The notes under the pieces were generated by a model, which was given only the letters and a program-made list of their open reading frames with translations, was not told the origin of the DNA and did no database searches. A stretch of DNA of 5,710 bases from Candidatus Margulisiibacteriota bacterium (GTDB lineage: Bacteria; Margulisbacteria; WOR-1; O2-12-FULL-45-9). The position numbers and the translations under genes were made by a program. Shown in pieces: positions 5,687 through 5,710 of this stretch. The stretch's first letter is position 1. The number at the start of each line of letters is the position of its first letter. The stretch spans positions 1 to 5,710 of the forward strand of contig JAQTLJ010000087.1 in NCBI GenBank assembly GCA_028714935.1, in the 5' to 3' direction.

Positions 5687-5710
5687 TTGCCGGCAGTCGG
5701 CCTGGCATTG

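Noticed and set aside
5475..5708. 77-residue minus-strand open frame overlapping the TonB-like gene
   Set aside because: It is an alternative frame of the Pro/Ala-rich, GC-rich coding region; the overlapping frame has a membrane anchor and ordered domains.

Overview
The window looks like chromosomal DNA from an uncultivated, probably Gram-negative (diderm) bacterium. This is inferred from compact, co-directional gene packing with short overlaps, moderate GC content, and a TonB-like envelope protein. The mix of a riboflavin pair, a sugar ABC ATPase, a two-subunit-type glycine dehydrogenase and a DNDxDG-type motif protein would suit a candidate phylum such as Margulisbacteria/Saganbacteria (WOR-1), Omnitrophota or Elusimicrobiota. 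The sequence alone cannot decide this. I see no tRNA, rRNA, CRISPR array, insertion sequence or phage gene.

Plus-strand block (1-4204): four genes run head to tail with no real intergenic space. They are ribBA (5' end cut by the window edge), ribH, a MalK/UgpC-type ABC transporter ATPase, and gcvPB. ribH starts inside the end of ribBA, the ATPase starts 4 nt after ribH, and gcvPB starts 3 nt after the ATPase. Together they look like one transcription unit. RibBA makes both branch precursors of riboflavin, and RibH condenses the two branches into the lumazine. The ATPase and the glycine cleavage subunit have no obvious biochemical link to riboflavin, and their usual partners (permeases and binding protein; GcvPA, GcvT and GcvH) are not visible here.

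Junction (4205-4257): a 34-bp gap separates the convergent ends of gcvPB and the minus-strand sugar transferase. A two-part inverted repeat, which may act as a terminator for one or both directions, spans the gap and the end of the transferase gene.

Minus-strand block (5710-4239): the first gene encodes a small proline-rich protein with a TonB-type N-terminal anchor (SxxxH motif) and a cysteine-bracketed, Asp-rich DNDxDG motif in place of a TonB C-terminal domain. It is followed by a short regulatory gap containing a GC-rich hairpin, a good sigma70-like promoter and an AT-rich palindrome. The second gene encodes a minimal but divergent polyprenyl-phosphate sugar-1-phosphate transferase. Both minus-strand genes point to cell-envelope functions. 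The TonB-like hybrid protein is the most unusual item in the window.
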